Positions 25,001-33,600 of a stretch of 64,000 bases of DNA are shown piece after piece (the first letter of the stretch is position 1; each line of letters opens with the position of its first letter). The DNA is from Sclerurus mexicanus (Eukaryota; Chordata; Aves; Passeriformes; Furnariidae), in contig VWZF01002844.1 of the NCBI GenBank assembly GCA_013396755.1, forward strand, positions 2,409,213 to 2,473,212, written 5' to 3'. The position numbers and the translations under genes are program-made. The notes beneath the pieces were generated by a model, which saw only the letters and a program-made list of their open reading frames with translations, did no database searches and was not told the origin of the DNA.

Positions 25001-27580
25001 ACAAGCCAGCCAAAATCTTAAATTATGCAACACAGAACAATTACAATACATTACAATTTCTACTTCTCAGGCAGCAAGCTGTTCAAAGAAAAGAATATCT
25101 TACCATGCTCTGCAAACACCATTATGGCAGTGGTTAATAATTATTAGCAAACTCTTCCCCAGCTGTCAGATAACTGCAAAGGAACATTTTTCTACAGACT
25201 GACTTTGCACAAAAAGCAGACTGAATTCCAATGAAATTTAACTGTTTCCTTAAAGCCGGATACACAGAAATACCATACTACTCCCAAGCAGGTGAGCTAA
25301 CCCTGATAATCAATAGTAGATTGCAGATTCTACTTGCCATGTGAAAATATTGTGTTCTATTTGCAGGAAAAAGACTAACAGCTTCAGCAGCATGAGCTAT
25401 TTTCCACTACAGCTAAATTGGAGAGTATGTGAACTGGAGCCTAGGTAAAGCAACAGTACAGTTGAGTAAGGAAAGCCCTTCTCCAATCCTAAGTCCTTCT
25501 CATATCAAAGGGAGATGGAGTTTTTCAGTTCTCTGAACTGGCAATATCAGCAACTACAAATATAGCTTCCCTCTCTGCCATTATTGTAAGAGAGAATGTA
25601 AAAACCTGCAGTGTGTACACTGGGGTAGAAAATCAGTGTAATCCTACAGACTATTCAAAGTTGGGGGGTTTATTACCCTATTATTGATTTGTCTTATACC
25701 TTTCCTGTGTTGGAATCCAATCTGTGCCAAAATCTGAGAGAGGGACAACTTGTTTCTTTTGAGACCATAACACTGAAGCCATTTAGAAGAGGAAACAAGG
25801 GATTGTACATCTGGGCTCCACTGACTGACTGCCAGTCTCCTTTCCTTCTCTTTTGATTTCTTCTCATGGGCCTCATGGGAATCTTCAGCATCTTGTCTCT
25901 GCTTTGAATCACAGGCATCTGTTGTAAAGACAAATGAGGGAAACACAACTATTATACTTTAACCAAACAATTCCAAAACCAAATAAAATTAATTGTTCCC
26001 TTTCTTTACCTGTATTCCATGGTCCCCTGGACACTTACAGCTCATCTCTTCTTTTCTTGCAATGAACGATGTTCTTAATCTGGAAAGCTGCTCTCGGCCT
26101 TATACATCTACTTGCTATTGTATTTTTTTATTCATCCATATAAATTTAACTTCAATTTATTAAATAAAATGTCTCTTATATGCTGAAATTCAAACCCTGA
26201 AATCTAAATCTGATTTGCCAAATGAAAATTCTTCCAGCTCCTACAACATCTCTCCTAAGTCTTGGGAATCAGAGTTCATAACAGCCATTCAAAGATTGTC
26301 AGACCATCACTACATACACATTTAGAAGCATGCAATAAACAAGAATTTCCTAGCAATTTTATGTTGAACTCCTACCACAAGCAACAGTGGCACCTGCAGC
26401 AGATCCTGACTTTATCGCAAGGCTGGTGAAACTCCCTCTCCTCAAGTGTAAATGATGGTTCTGGCAGTATCTGCTCTGGGCTGTGATGTATCACGTGCAT
26501 GCACAGAAAATCATGGACATGAAGGTCCAGGTTCATTTTAAGTTCTACAAGACATGCAACACATCTCAGCACCGATGTATAACTGTCTAGGCTAGTTCCA
26601 CTTGCATCTGGCAGCACTGACAGCCGAGAACATAGAGTGGCTGAGGCAGAAATGGAAGCAATGACAACAGTAATGTCTTTGTTCCTCAGCACAGAGGTTC
26701 TAGGAGGATTTTGGTATTTCCTGTTCATTCCCAAAATACTCGGCATGAGTTAAGCTGGCTCTAGTTCATCAAATGCCCTTGCTGTATCTAAGTTTACTTT
26801 CTGTGGACTCTGGTATTTTCTGTTCATTTTGCCCAGCATCAACATCATCTGGTGCATCCTAGTCCTTCATTGCCCATATACTGTAAGCTGCTTGTACATG
26901 TACTGCATGCATCGCACTGGTCCAAAATACAAAGAAGGGTACTCTTATCTTTAATGACTACAAAATAACCTTCAGTCTAGTATGGAATATGATCAGAACT
27001 CTCTGCTAAGATCAAGTATTATAACAACCTGGTTACAAAGGCTCATTAGATAGCTCCTCAGTTACCACTACATAAAGAAAATGAGACTCTATCTTCAGAA
27101 ATCATCTTTCAGTGACAGAGGGCTTCTATACAGTGTATACACAGTGGCACCAGCTCTTTCACAGTCATCAGTCCTACAAGCAGGGTGCTGGGCTGGCATG
27201 TCTGTAGAGGCTGACATCTCACCAGCCCTCCTTTGCTCCATGCAGAAGCAGCAGCAACAGATGTTACCTCTAGAGAGAAGCAGGTGGAGGTTTGCAGCTC
27301 CTCAAGCTTTTTGTATCATCAGGCTTTTTTTATAGTCACTTGAACAATCATTTCCAGTTTCCCTCTTCGAAAATGCATAAAGGCCAGCACAGCAACCCAC
27401 ACACAGCCCAAGTGAGAGTGGCACAGCTTCAGAATTGCTTGTACACAGCTAGCAGCATACACGCCACAATGCTTCAAAGGAAACTGGAAGTTATCTGGGA
27501 AAACATGATATCTATGCAAAAATAATGGTGAAATACTCACAGTCACTCAAAGCAAGTCTCTCAGACAGCCCAGTAGTCAT
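918..27580 (-). CDS. VWA3B: VWA3B, von Willebrand factor A domain protein 3B, N-terminal 553 codons (11 exons, 3' end outside window)
   Basis: Eleven minus-strand exons with AG/GT borders and compatible phases join into 553 uninterrupted codons. The order is a basic, charged N-terminus (residues 19-41), KWLQCYGLK (59-67), KPVASRYADG (97-106), a first VWA-like fold with VLDFGTA (166-172) and YYFAVGDVP (260-268), RFHAFAE (312-318), a helical REDVFLIWKELEEA segment, a second KWLQKYGLK (410-418), and a second VWA domain with YILIDTSQSM (528-537). This order and many words match vertebrate VWA3B as I remember it; human VWA3B is about 1,290 residues, so just over half of the protein lies below position 918. 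The second domain keeps the MIDAS residues D532, S534 and S536. The molecular role of the family is not established; the human gene has been linked to a recessive spinocerebellar ataxia. No frameshift or stop interrupts the joined exons, so the gene looks functional. Confidence 0.96.
1057..2898 (-). other. VWA3B intron (1.8 kb)
   Basis: Between the exons of residues 456-507 and 507-553. Nothing recognisable beyond ordinary AT-rich intron sequence. The 0.6-kb intron at 3,054-3,678 is likewise featureless. Confidence 0.85.
2899..3053 (-). CDS. VWA3B: VWA3B exon, residues 456-507
   Basis: A 155-nt exon with acceptor ctcctataaccaag read in reverse as ttggttatag, and donor GTTAGT, leaving phase 2. 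It encodes ETKRKVIHARYCDKFVHTLW, KDGSVVHICVSREKY and an arginine-rich helix ending RRVEGR. The HARYCDKFVH..WKDGSVVH words match the VWA3B segment just before the second VWA domain. No open reading frame in the usual sense marks it because no ATG lies in frame. Confidence 0.95.
3679..3866 (-). CDS. VWA3B: VWA3B exon, residues 393-455 (second WLQxYGLK motif)
   Basis: A 188-nt exon with acceptor gcaactaaag and donor GTGAGTA. It encodes TSEKWLQKYGLKAQKLTLYD, ALADCVFPHVDGIVDIKTKP and EDESSQTDA, ending in phase 0. The first part repeats the motif of residues 58-82, marking the second module. Confidence 0.96.
3867..6741 (-). other. VWA3B intron (2.9 kb)
   Basis: Contains a T-rich tract at about 4,531-4,575. 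Otherwise I see nothing supportable. Confidence 0.85.
6742..6858 (-). CDS. VWA3B: VWA3B exon, residues 354-393
   Basis: A 117-nt exon with a strong acceptor (atttcttttgcag) and donor GTATAATT, phase 1 to phase 1. It encodes ADVREDVFLIWKELEEARS and a continuing charged helix (VRQIQKILSESDQ), probably helical or coiled-coil. The REDVFLIW..EEA word is characteristic of VWA3B. Confidence 0.94.
6859..12900 (-). other. VWA3B intron (6.0 kb), largest in the window
   Basis: The size follows from the exon junction GKM..MPL to VADVRED. No further exon with matching phase and sequence was found in it. It includes a candidate regulatory stretch at 11,230-11,560 and a pyrimidine-rich patch at about 12,560-12,800. 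Confidence 0.8.
12901..13025 (-). CDS. VWA3B: VWA3B exon, residues 312-354 (linker between modules)
   Basis: Acceptor ttgtatttcag is strong. The exon completes R312 and reads FHAFAEKSDYRHASG, matching the conserved GRFHAFAE junction of the family. The donor is uncertain. GTAGAC below 12,901 gives a linker of the length I remember for human VWA3B; GTTTAA below 12,949 would give a form shorter by exactly 16 codons. Both keep phase 1, and a stop lies just beyond the longer version, so no donor further downstream is possible in frame. Confidence 0.88.
13026..14904 (-). other. VWA3B intron (1.9 kb)
   Basis: Contains a well-formed but apparently unused exon-like segment at 14,021-14,071 and a short direct duplication of GGTACCATGG-like sequence at about 13,850-13,870. 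Confidence 0.8.
14905..15074 (-). CDS. VWA3B: VWA3B exon, residues 256-312 (end of the first VWA fold)
   Basis: A 170-nt exon with acceptor aatgacag and donor GTATGAC, leaving phase 2. It encodes VEAVYYFAVGDVPVGTKQLL, then INTVSFNARED and FLKELSRLASGR. The YxFxxGD strand, the TVSFN strand and the final FLKxLSxxxxGR helix are the usual back half of VWA3-type domains and show that this fold is complete although its MIDAS is lost. Confidence 0.96.
15075..18804 (-). other. VWA3B intron (3.7 kb)
   Basis: Holds an internally deleted CR1 reverse-transcriptase fragment at about 15,955-16,502, antisense to the gene. The remainder shows nothing I can name. Confidence 0.85.
15955..16502 (+). mobile_element. 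CR1 LINE fragment (reverse transcriptase region), internally deleted
   Basis: The plus strand reads GDSQHDFTKGKSCLTNLV, then IYLDLCQAFDTV, FDGWTTHWIRN, VTNGVPQGSVL and, after a frame change, DRLERWACVNLMKFNKA: standard CR1 reverse-transcriptase words in order. The catalytic YADD-type box is degraded to FANNTK and stops interrupt the frame, so it is dead. About 30 nt are missing before IYLDLC, and after FNKA the sequence jumps to a later part of the element (GAGGAAATGATTCTGTCCCT). There is no CR1 3' end. Confidence 0.92.
18805..18964 (-). CDS. VWA3B: VWA3B exon, residues 202-255
   Basis: A 160-nt exon with acceptor cattttcag and donor GTAAGC. It completes W202 and continues with AAQDLMKWQQKPTPVSEHTV, a tryptophan-containing helix and ALLEAMGDEA, ending in phase 0. 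It supplies the middle of the first VWA-like fold, between the VLDFGTA strand and the YYFAVGD strand of the next exon. Confidence 0.95.
19775..19846 (+). repeat. Four-copy tandem repeat, about 16-bp unit
   Basis: The unit TATCTACTTTGGAAAA recurs four times with small changes (TATCTACTTTGGAAAC, TACCTACTTTGGAAAA, TAACTACTTTTGGAAC). It runs directly into a CR1 fragment at about 19,840, which suggests a local duplication at the insertion border. Confidence 0.85.
19838..20016 (+). mobile_element. CR1 LINE 3'-end fragment
   Basis: Starts in the GAACAGGCAGCCCAGAGAAG region, continues through GTTCAAGGCCAGACTGGATG and GGTTGGAGCTCAATGG, and ends in ATTCTATGATTCTAC, the terminal repeat of avian CR1. 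It is 5'-truncated as usual and lies antisense to VWA3B, in the intron at 18,965-21,248. Confidence 0.93.
20868..21240 (+). mobile_element. CR1 LINE 3'-end fragment abutting a VWA3B splice donor
   Basis: Begins at TTCAGCCTGGAGAAAGCTC and follows the CR1 order through GTAGGGCCTGTAGCAATAGG, GGTTTTAAACTAAAG, AACAGGTTGCCCAAAGAGGA and ACCACTCTATGGTTCTATG to a final ATTCT at about 21,238. The VWA3B donor occupies 21,248-21,241, so the element starts at about intron position +9 on the gene's strand. Confidence 0.94.
21249..21499 (-). CDS. VWA3B: VWA3B exon, residues 119-202 (start of the first, degenerate VWA fold)
   Basis: A 251-nt exon with acceptor aataaag and donor GTAAGCAG. It encodes a helix (ELILHFVDCLMGAIELYKQR), then the hydrophobic strand IVIVLDFGTA (163-172), which sits where a VWA domain normally carries its DxSxS metal-binding motif. 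Here only the aspartate (D168) remains, so metal-dependent binding by this fold is unlikely. A CR1 fragment ends about 9 bp outside the donor. Confidence 0.96.
21500..23822 (-). other. VWA3B intron (2.3 kb)
   Basis: Ordinary AT-rich intron sequence; no repeat or gene recognised. Confidence 0.85.
23823..23917 (-). CDS. VWA3B: VWA3B exon, residues 87-118
   Basis: A 95-nt exon between ttactgtag and GTAAGT. It completes D87 from the previous exon and reads DYVTTLGKPVASRYADG, ending in phase 0 after N118. The KPVASRYADG words are typical of the VWA3 family. The exon is too short to stand out as an open reading frame and was found by looking for the expected phase and sequence. Confidence 0.94.
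24095..24560. repeat. Possible degenerate interspersed repeat (GC-richer block)
   Basis: A block clearly richer in G and C than the surrounding intron (23,918-25,699), with sharp-looking borders. It has the texture of an old repeat (CTGGAGTCAAGGCC and CAGGAGATAGAACCAGAAG on the minus strand), but I cannot assign it to a family. Confidence 0.35.
25700..25918 (-). CDS. VWA3B: VWA3B exon, residues 14-87 (first WLQxYGLK motif)
   Basis: The acceptor is ttacaacag and the donor GTATAAG; the exon is 219 nt, entering and leaving in phase 1. It encodes a highly charged stretch rich in K, E and R (19-41), then SSSKWLQCYGLK and KLSLSQILAQIGF. The same WLQxYGLK-xx-KL pattern returns at residues 411-422, so it marks the start of a repeated module. 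A second reading frame stays open through most of the exon, but it lacks this motif and does not join to the neighbouring exons. Confidence 0.95.
25919..27540 (-). other. VWA3B first coding intron (1.6 kb)
   Basis: Between the ATG exon and the KWLQCYGLK exon. It contains a 124-codon open frame at 26,372-26,746 (minus) that resembles nothing I know and that I regard as chance. Confidence 0.75.
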
Positions 27581-27626
27581 GACAGATCTCTTGATTGGCA
27601 GCTCCTCTTTGCTTTCTTCTTAAACC
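27541..27626 (-). CDS. VWA3B: VWA3B first coding exon, with 46 nt of 5' UTR
   Basis: The start codon is at 27,580-27,578 and opens with MTTGLSERLALSD. It is the first ATG after an in-frame TAA 14 codons upstream, and it has G at -3. The donor, directly below 27,541, is GTGAGT, leaving phase 1 (one T). The preceding sequence ends in attcctcag, so 27,626 looks like an acceptor border of this exon. That implies at least one further non-coding 5' exon upstream, which I could not place. Residues 1-13 were assigned by splice logic and by the absence of another in-frame ATG, not by remembered similarity. Confidence 0.82.
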
Positions 27627-29233
27627 CTGAGGAATTATTATGTTATAAGAAATTTTAAATATTTCCATGCACAGGTCAATGCGAACTGGAGATGAGCTTC
27701 ACAGGCCTAGCCAATAACAGACTGCAGAAGGATGAGATCAAGATTTTCCAAATGAGAACATGACTTTTCTCAAGAAAAATAGTAGTATAAAGAATAGCTA
27801 CTCCCCATGTCAGGAAAGGCTGAAGTCAGACTTCACAGTGGGCCCCAAACTCAAAAAAGAGAAAGTAGGAAATTGGTAATATCATTTACCTTCCTTCACT
27901 CTAAATTATCATAAAAAAGAGACAATATACTAGAAAAAATGAGAGTGGTATTCTGGCCTGCTGTCAGCCAGTTGTATTATATTCTAGTATTGCTTTGCAG
28001 AATACCTTACCTTTGCTATAATCCAATTTATGACTAAACCTGTATCTGAGACACAATTTTGTGAACAGATTCATAACTTTGCCTGTAAGACTACAAGATG
28101 ATTCATAAAGAAAAAGAATTATGTGTATATACATGTACATGAATGTGGTATAAGACACAGCACATGAACAGAAACCAAAACGCCAGACAAAGCAAGGTAA
28201 CATATATTGGCTGAGTGTATGGCTTTGAGACATCATGCTTTGCCATTTACTTGGCTCTTCTTTTAATAAATATGATGAATGAATGAGGGATATTTATGAA
28301 TCACTAGCAGGCACAGCTGTTAGCTATTGTCATAAAGCAGTTATTCCCACAGGAAAAGTAAAAACGGGATAAAATATTAACCCAAGGACTTAACCTCCTC
28401 CCTCTTTCTTCTTCACAGAATGGAACGACCTATTTATTCCTCTCATATGGGTTTAAATACCCATATGGAAACATATAAACCATTCCAGTCTTTGTCCTGC
28501 TCCTGCAGAAAGATATGAACAGTGTAAAAGGCAGGGAGGAGTTTAAAAAAACAGGGCTCTGTTCTGCACCCCGACTCTCCAGGCGTTGCACAGAAGGTGC
28601 TCCCCAGCAGCACAACCCCTGACTAGCCAGGGCTTGGAATCAGCGCAGTAAAAAGGAGGCATTGCCACAGGGGAGCCATGGCAGAAAACAGCCACAGCAA
28701 ACAGCCAGAGCAAGCCAGCGTGCCTGTGACATTTCTCTTTCAGAATGCAGAAATAGTGCCACGGCACTCTCCTGGTAGTAGGTGAGACACATTTCAGGCA
28801 GGAGCCTGTATCAGAAAACAAATCCCAGGTGCCATTGCATTTTCCAGATGCCCAGGGTTGCAGCCTCCAGCACCACCCCCAGCTCCCTGACCCGCACCTG
28901 GATGTGATGGTGCGGTATGAAAAGGAGCACTTGAAAAGAGACGAAGCAACTTCCAATGGAAACTGCAAGTTTTACAAGTCTTGGAAACTGCGAGTTCAAA
29001 ACCAATGACAGCTTCAGCCCAAGATCTGAATCCGAACAGGTTATTTTCCAGTGGTGAACCAGAGTTCATCTGGCCACCTCTACCCTCTCTGCTTTGGCCA
29101 GCACAAACAAACCCCTAAGGCCTTCACCCGGGATTGCCTTGGGAAAGCCCACATGCCTCGCTGCCCAAGGAGCCACCTTACACCACCCGAAACGCCAAAC
29201 CCCTGGAGAAAGGAGTGTGTAGGGTTGAGGTGG
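27627..29233. other. 5' flank of VWA3B
   Basis: No coding exon recognised. A 5' UTR exon and the VWA3B transcription start may lie here or in the GC-rich segment further up. A perfect 9-bp inverted repeat at 28,444-28,467 contains a TTTAAAT loop. The region becomes GC-richer from about 28,540. Confidence 0.5.
28444..28467. repeat. Perfect inverted repeat, 9-bp arms
   Basis: CATATGGGT and ACCCATATG flank the 6-nt loop TTAAAT. On the minus strand it offers TATTTAAA, which could act as a TATA-like element for VWA3B, but nothing confirms that. Confidence 0.6.
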
Positions 29234-29586
29234 GCAGAATCCAAATGACAGAATGGGTCGGGTTGGAAGGGACCGCAGTGGGTCTGCTGGTCCAACCTCC
29301 CTGCTCCACCACGGTCAACCCGGAGCACTTGGCCCAGGACTGTGTGCAGATGGCTCTGGAATACCCCCAGCGGGTGAGACTCCACAGCCCCTCTGGGCAG
29401 TCTGCTCCTGTGCACCATCACTCACACAGCAAAGTTCTTCCCTCCTCACGTTCAGGAGGAACTTTCTGTGCATCAGTTTCTGCCTGTTGTCACGTGTCCC
29501 ACTGCTCAGCACCACCGAGCAGGGCCTGGATCTATGTTATGGGCACCCCCTTTAGACACTGATACACGTCGATGGGGTTCCCCCCA
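29234..29586 (-). mobile_element. CR1 LINE 3' fragment, minus orientation
   Basis: On the plus strand the copy appears as the reverse of a CR1 3' end: GGTCGGGTTGGAAGGGACC, CTGGTCCAACCTCCCTGCTC, GGGCAGTCTGCTCC and AACTTTCTGTGCATCAGTTT. It is the same subfamily as the copy at 30,317. Confidence 0.92.
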
Positions 29587-29589
29587 ACA

Positions 29590-29708
29590 CGGGTAGGAGG
29601 TGGCACAGCACCACCACAGCGGGTGCGGGGCAGGGGCCAGGGTGAGGCCCTCACAGCGGCCACCCGAGGTCCCGGCCGCGTCCCCGGATACGCGGCATGG
29701 AAACGGGG
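29590..29708. promoter_or_regulatory. GC-rich, CpG-containing segment left of the gap, with a G-quadruplex motif
   Basis: Rich in CpG (CGAGGTCCCGGCCGCG, CGGATACGCGG). Positions 29,621-29,642 carry four G runs with 2-3 nt loops, a textbook quadruplex pattern. Only about 2 kb upstream of the VWA3B start codon exon, it could be part of that gene's promoter; this is inference. Confidence 0.4.
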
Positions 29709-29911
29709 NNNNNNNNNNNNNNNNNNNNNNNNNNNNNNNNNNNNNNNNNNNNNNNNNNNNNNNNNNNNNNNNNNNNNNNNNNNNNNNNNNNNNNNNNNNN
29801 NNNNNNNNNNNNNNNNNNNNNNNNNNNNNNNNNNNNNNNNNNNNNNNNNNNNNNNNNNNNNNNNNNNNNNNNNNNNNNNNNNNNNNNNNNNNNNNNNNNN
29901 NNNNNNNNNNN
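29709..29911. other. Assembly gap (203 N)
   Basis: Unsequenced bases inside GC-rich, repeat-prone sequence. Open frames that span the gap are meaningless. Confidence 0.99.
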
Positions 29912-30070
29912 CCCCTCCTCTCCCCTACCCCTGGCCCTACCCCTGTCCCTGCCGCATCCCCTGCCCCTGCCTCTGCACCTCCTCTACCCAGCTCCTGCCC
30001 TTGCCCCTCTGCCCCTCCTCTGCCTCTCCCCCTCCCATTGTCCCTGCCCCTGCTCCTGCCGCTGCCGCGG
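29912..30070 (+). repeat. Degenerate CCCCTG/CCTCTG low-complexity tract
   Basis: Almost pure C/T runs built on CCCCTGCCCCTG-like units. The minus strand is G-run rich and likely to form quadruplexes, which explains the adjoining gap. Confidence 0.93.
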
Positions 30071-30316
30071 GGAGATGCCTGCGGAGGAAATTAATCGTCA
30101 GCATTCGCCGGGACAACGCCGTGCATTCATTCCTTTGGGAGCCAGAAACACACGGGCCGGCTCAGTCTCGGGAATCTATATGCAGCAGATTCGAGCCTTC
30201 TGGTCTCGTTAATTCTTAATTTGGGCTAAGCCGTTGGCGGTGTTTATGCCAAGAGCAGCCACATGTGTCCCTTGTTTAAGTCAGAGGCACAATACACACT
30301 GACTGGGGAGTCGCTT
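30071..30316. other. CpG-containing flank right of the low-complexity tract
   Basis: Contains several CpGs (CATTCGCCGGGACAACGCCG, CACGGGCCGG) and lies between the tract and the second CR1 copy. It may belong to the same partly hidden CpG island as 29,590-29,708. No gene seen. Confidence 0.4.
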
Positions 30317-30692
30317 GAATCACAGAACCACAGCACGGGTCGGGTTGGAAGGGACCGCAGGGGGTCATCTGGTCCACTCTCCCTGCTCAAGCAGGGTTGT
30401 CCTAGAGCACATGGCACAGGATTGCATCCAGAGAGCTCTGGAATATTCCCAGTGAGAGAAACTCCGCTCTGGGCAATCTGTTCAGTGCTCAGTCACCCAC
30501 ACAGTAAAGAAGTTCTTCCTCACATTCGGGTGGAACTTCCTGTGCATCAGTTTCTGCCCATTGCCTCATGTCCTATTGCTTGGCAGCACCGAGAAGAGCC
30601 TGGCTCCCTCCTCTTGACATTAATGAGGTCTCCTCTCACTCATCTCTTCTAGAGGCTTAACAGGCCCAAATCCTCATACTTCTCCTGGAGAA
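30317..30692 (-). mobile_element. CR1 LINE 3' fragment, minus orientation
   Basis: On the plus strand: GGTCGGGTTGGAAGGGACC, CATCTGGTCCACTCTCCCTG, CAGTAAAGAAGTTCTTCCTC, GGTGGAACTTCCTGTGCATC and AACAGGCCCAAATCCTCATA. This is the reverse complement order of a CR1 3' region, closely related to the copy at 29,234. Confidence 0.94.
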
Positions 30693-33600
30693 GCCAAACT
30701 GAAGATTATTCTAATGTAGTAAAATATACAAAAATATGTGTACCATAAACCTGAACAAAGTATTAGAAAGCTCCTATTGATGTCAGACAGCCAGAACCCC
30801 AGGTCTGTATTTGCAGTATTTGGTCTGTAGTTTGTGAGTGCAGTTTCCCGCTGAGAGACAGCACTGAGCTCTGCACTTTTCCTGTTTTGATCTGGTTTAC
30901 TATGCAATCACAGAGTAATAAAGATCAGTAACTTTATAGGATCAACGGATCAGCCTTATCTTCATATTGATGTCCAGATGGAAACACACACCCACAGGCC
31001 GTCCTGCAACACACCAAAGCATTGGCTTCAGCTCTCTGGGACTGGTAAACAATGATAGGCAAGAAAAGTTCCTTAAAAGGCATGCAGTTGGGGTGGGAAC
31101 ATGACTTTCTAGAGCTCCAGCTTCTCATACAGTTGGAACCAAGGGTTTAAAGACTAGCCTAGGCATGGCAAGTCATTTGGGATTGCACAACTCTTCCCCT
31201 GAGGTATAGAAAAGGCATTTCTCAGGCACAAAACAGTTTCCCATCATACCATTAAAAATAGTAAGATGTTCTCAGGATCCTTTCAGACACCATGACTGCC
31301 ATAGCATAAGCTTCTGTAGAGACCCATATTTCTTGGGGGAGGCTTAGAAAATTTCTCTTGAAAGTGCAAGTGCAATGGATTTGTAAGGAGATGCCCAAAA
31401 ATCAAACTAGTCAGTCTCTTGATTTTTATGCTGCTTCCAGCAACCGAAATTTTTTTATCCAACACCCAAAATTCCTCACTCATGTCATGTAATTTTTTCT
31501 GCACTATACAGAAAAACAACATCTATTCTCATTCCTAAATGCCTGTAAATGTAGTAATTACAAGTTTAAATAAAAAAAAAAAGTGATTATATGTCCTGAA
31601 ACTTTCTATGTATAGGGTGTGCCAGAAGCTTTCACTCAAGGCTTGGCTACGCTAAACAAAATGTGTTGCAAGAAAACATTCCTTACAATGCTTTGAACTG
31701 CAGGGTTTATAGAACTGCCTGACAAGCCCAGGGGCAAAGGCTGACAAATGCAAAACTACTTCTGGCTCCCACAGGCTTTGTGATCAACTGGCTGTTGTGT
31801 CTTAGGTAAAGTTCTTGGGAAAACAAAATGCTCTCTGCACATCACATAAACATTCCTTGTTCAGGTGGAAGCACTGCCGTGGCCATTGCCCACTCTGCAA
31901 CTTGTGTGGAAAATGGGGAATGTATTCTCCAGATGCTGCCTGCTGAATGAGACAAAGCTGAATAATAGAGGAGGCGGGGATCCAAGTAACCTGGAAATGG
32001 GAATTCACTCCTTGTGCAGGGATGATGAAATGAAATCTGGAGCCATTCTGTCATCTGACCTTTAGGCTGAATGACAAAGTAATATTGATGGGTGGAAAGC
32101 ATGTTATTATATCATTCATTGGAGAATGCATTGCAACATGGGTCTGAGATTGCATTAGCAAGCATGACTTTGTCCTGACTCCAGTATTTCACCTACTGGT
32201 AAATATATTTGATCACTTTTTCTTATGGCTACAAATCAGCATTGTCAGCATTTCCTCTATGTATTTCCCTATAGCAGTGCTTAGAACATGAAAATGTTGG
32301 CTTGTGTTCTATGATGATTCCTTTTCAACAAAAATAAAAACACAATCCACTCTTTTTCTTTCTTCCATTTAGGAAATAAAACCCTCTTTAGCATAATCTC
32401 TTTTTCTTTTAGATAATTAAAACCACATTTAACATAAATTTGCAAAAATTCTTTATCCATGCAAAGCATTGTACATGGTGCATCTAATCTAACTGCTAAA
32501 GTATTAAGAAAGAGGCAGTCTCTCATAGTGATACACTGGATCAGTAGGTAGGGATACTTATGGCACCTATGCTTATGGCTGTGATAGTACAAAGAATGAA
32601 GCTTCACCAGGAAGTTTAATGCTGTCACACATCCTTCCCCTGAGTGTCATGCTTCCTGTTGACTCCCTTTCAAAGAGAGACAGGAATCAGTAAGGGGTAC
32701 GGAAAAGCAAGTTGGACTGAACCTGAGTTAATGCTGTCTTTAGACACATCATTTACAGTGATTGTCTGAAAAAAAGAAAAATGCATACACCTAAAACCAG
32801 TTAATCAGCACAGAATATTCAAAGCATAAAAAAAAAATCAAGAAGTGAAATATTTGAAAAACTCCTTCCAGGTGTATGTTGTTCTCACCCTTCAAGGGCC
32901 TCCTAAAATTTATAAAAAAAAATCCTTATAGTATGTATAGAAGAGCTGCCCCTGGTATCAGCAGCGATATAGTGGCATGAGTGTGGGATTTCACCTGTTC
33001 TCATCTAGAAGTCAGGCATTCAAGGCAGAACAGAGCACTGGGCAGAAGAGATGGACTGAGAGCAAGTTCAATTGCATCTACATGGCATTGCACTGTACAT
33101 TTACCCAAAGAGAAGTATTTTAAGTTTCTACACATCCCTTAAATTGCTCCTTCAGTTTTTAAGGTAAGTCCTTAAGTTCTGCATGTCAGAGTGGTGCAGC
33201 CTACAGCTTGAGACTGACTTACAGCCCATGGGCCTCTTAGTCCATCTGTTGTGAACTTAGAAGTAATCACACTTTTGGGTGAGTGAGGGAGGTGGCATGA
33301 AATGAAAAAACAGCCACTGTGTAGTGCGGATGGAGGGAGGCATGGGAAAGGGCAAATGGGGATAAACCAAAACTTTAGGGGGAAAAGCTAGAGACAGGAG
33401 GGGAGCTAAGAAGCATGTGAGCGATGTGCAGTGGCAGGGAGAAGCAAGAATTCAAGCTGTAGGAGCAGCATCCATATTAAAGACATGGATACACTTAACA
33501 GGAAAATGGGGAGGGGCTGGGCTGGCATGGTGGAAGTGATGTGTATAGAGGCTTTTTACCCCTTGCCCTACAATCTCCATAACAAATACGATGCACTGGA

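Noticed and set aside
26372..26746. 124-codon minus-strand frame in the first coding intron
   Set aside because: No family resemblance, cysteine and histidine rich in an unstructured way, no splice or promoter signals; consistent with chance.
28543..29069. Overlapping minus-strand frames of 91-141 codons upstream of VWA3B
   Set aside because: Two frames are open at once in GC-richer sequence, none with a recognisable domain or a phase that would connect to the ATG exon, which has an in-frame upstream stop.
29572..30219. Frames of 164-215 codons running through the N gap
   Set aside because: They depend on unsequenced bases and a low-complexity C/T tract.
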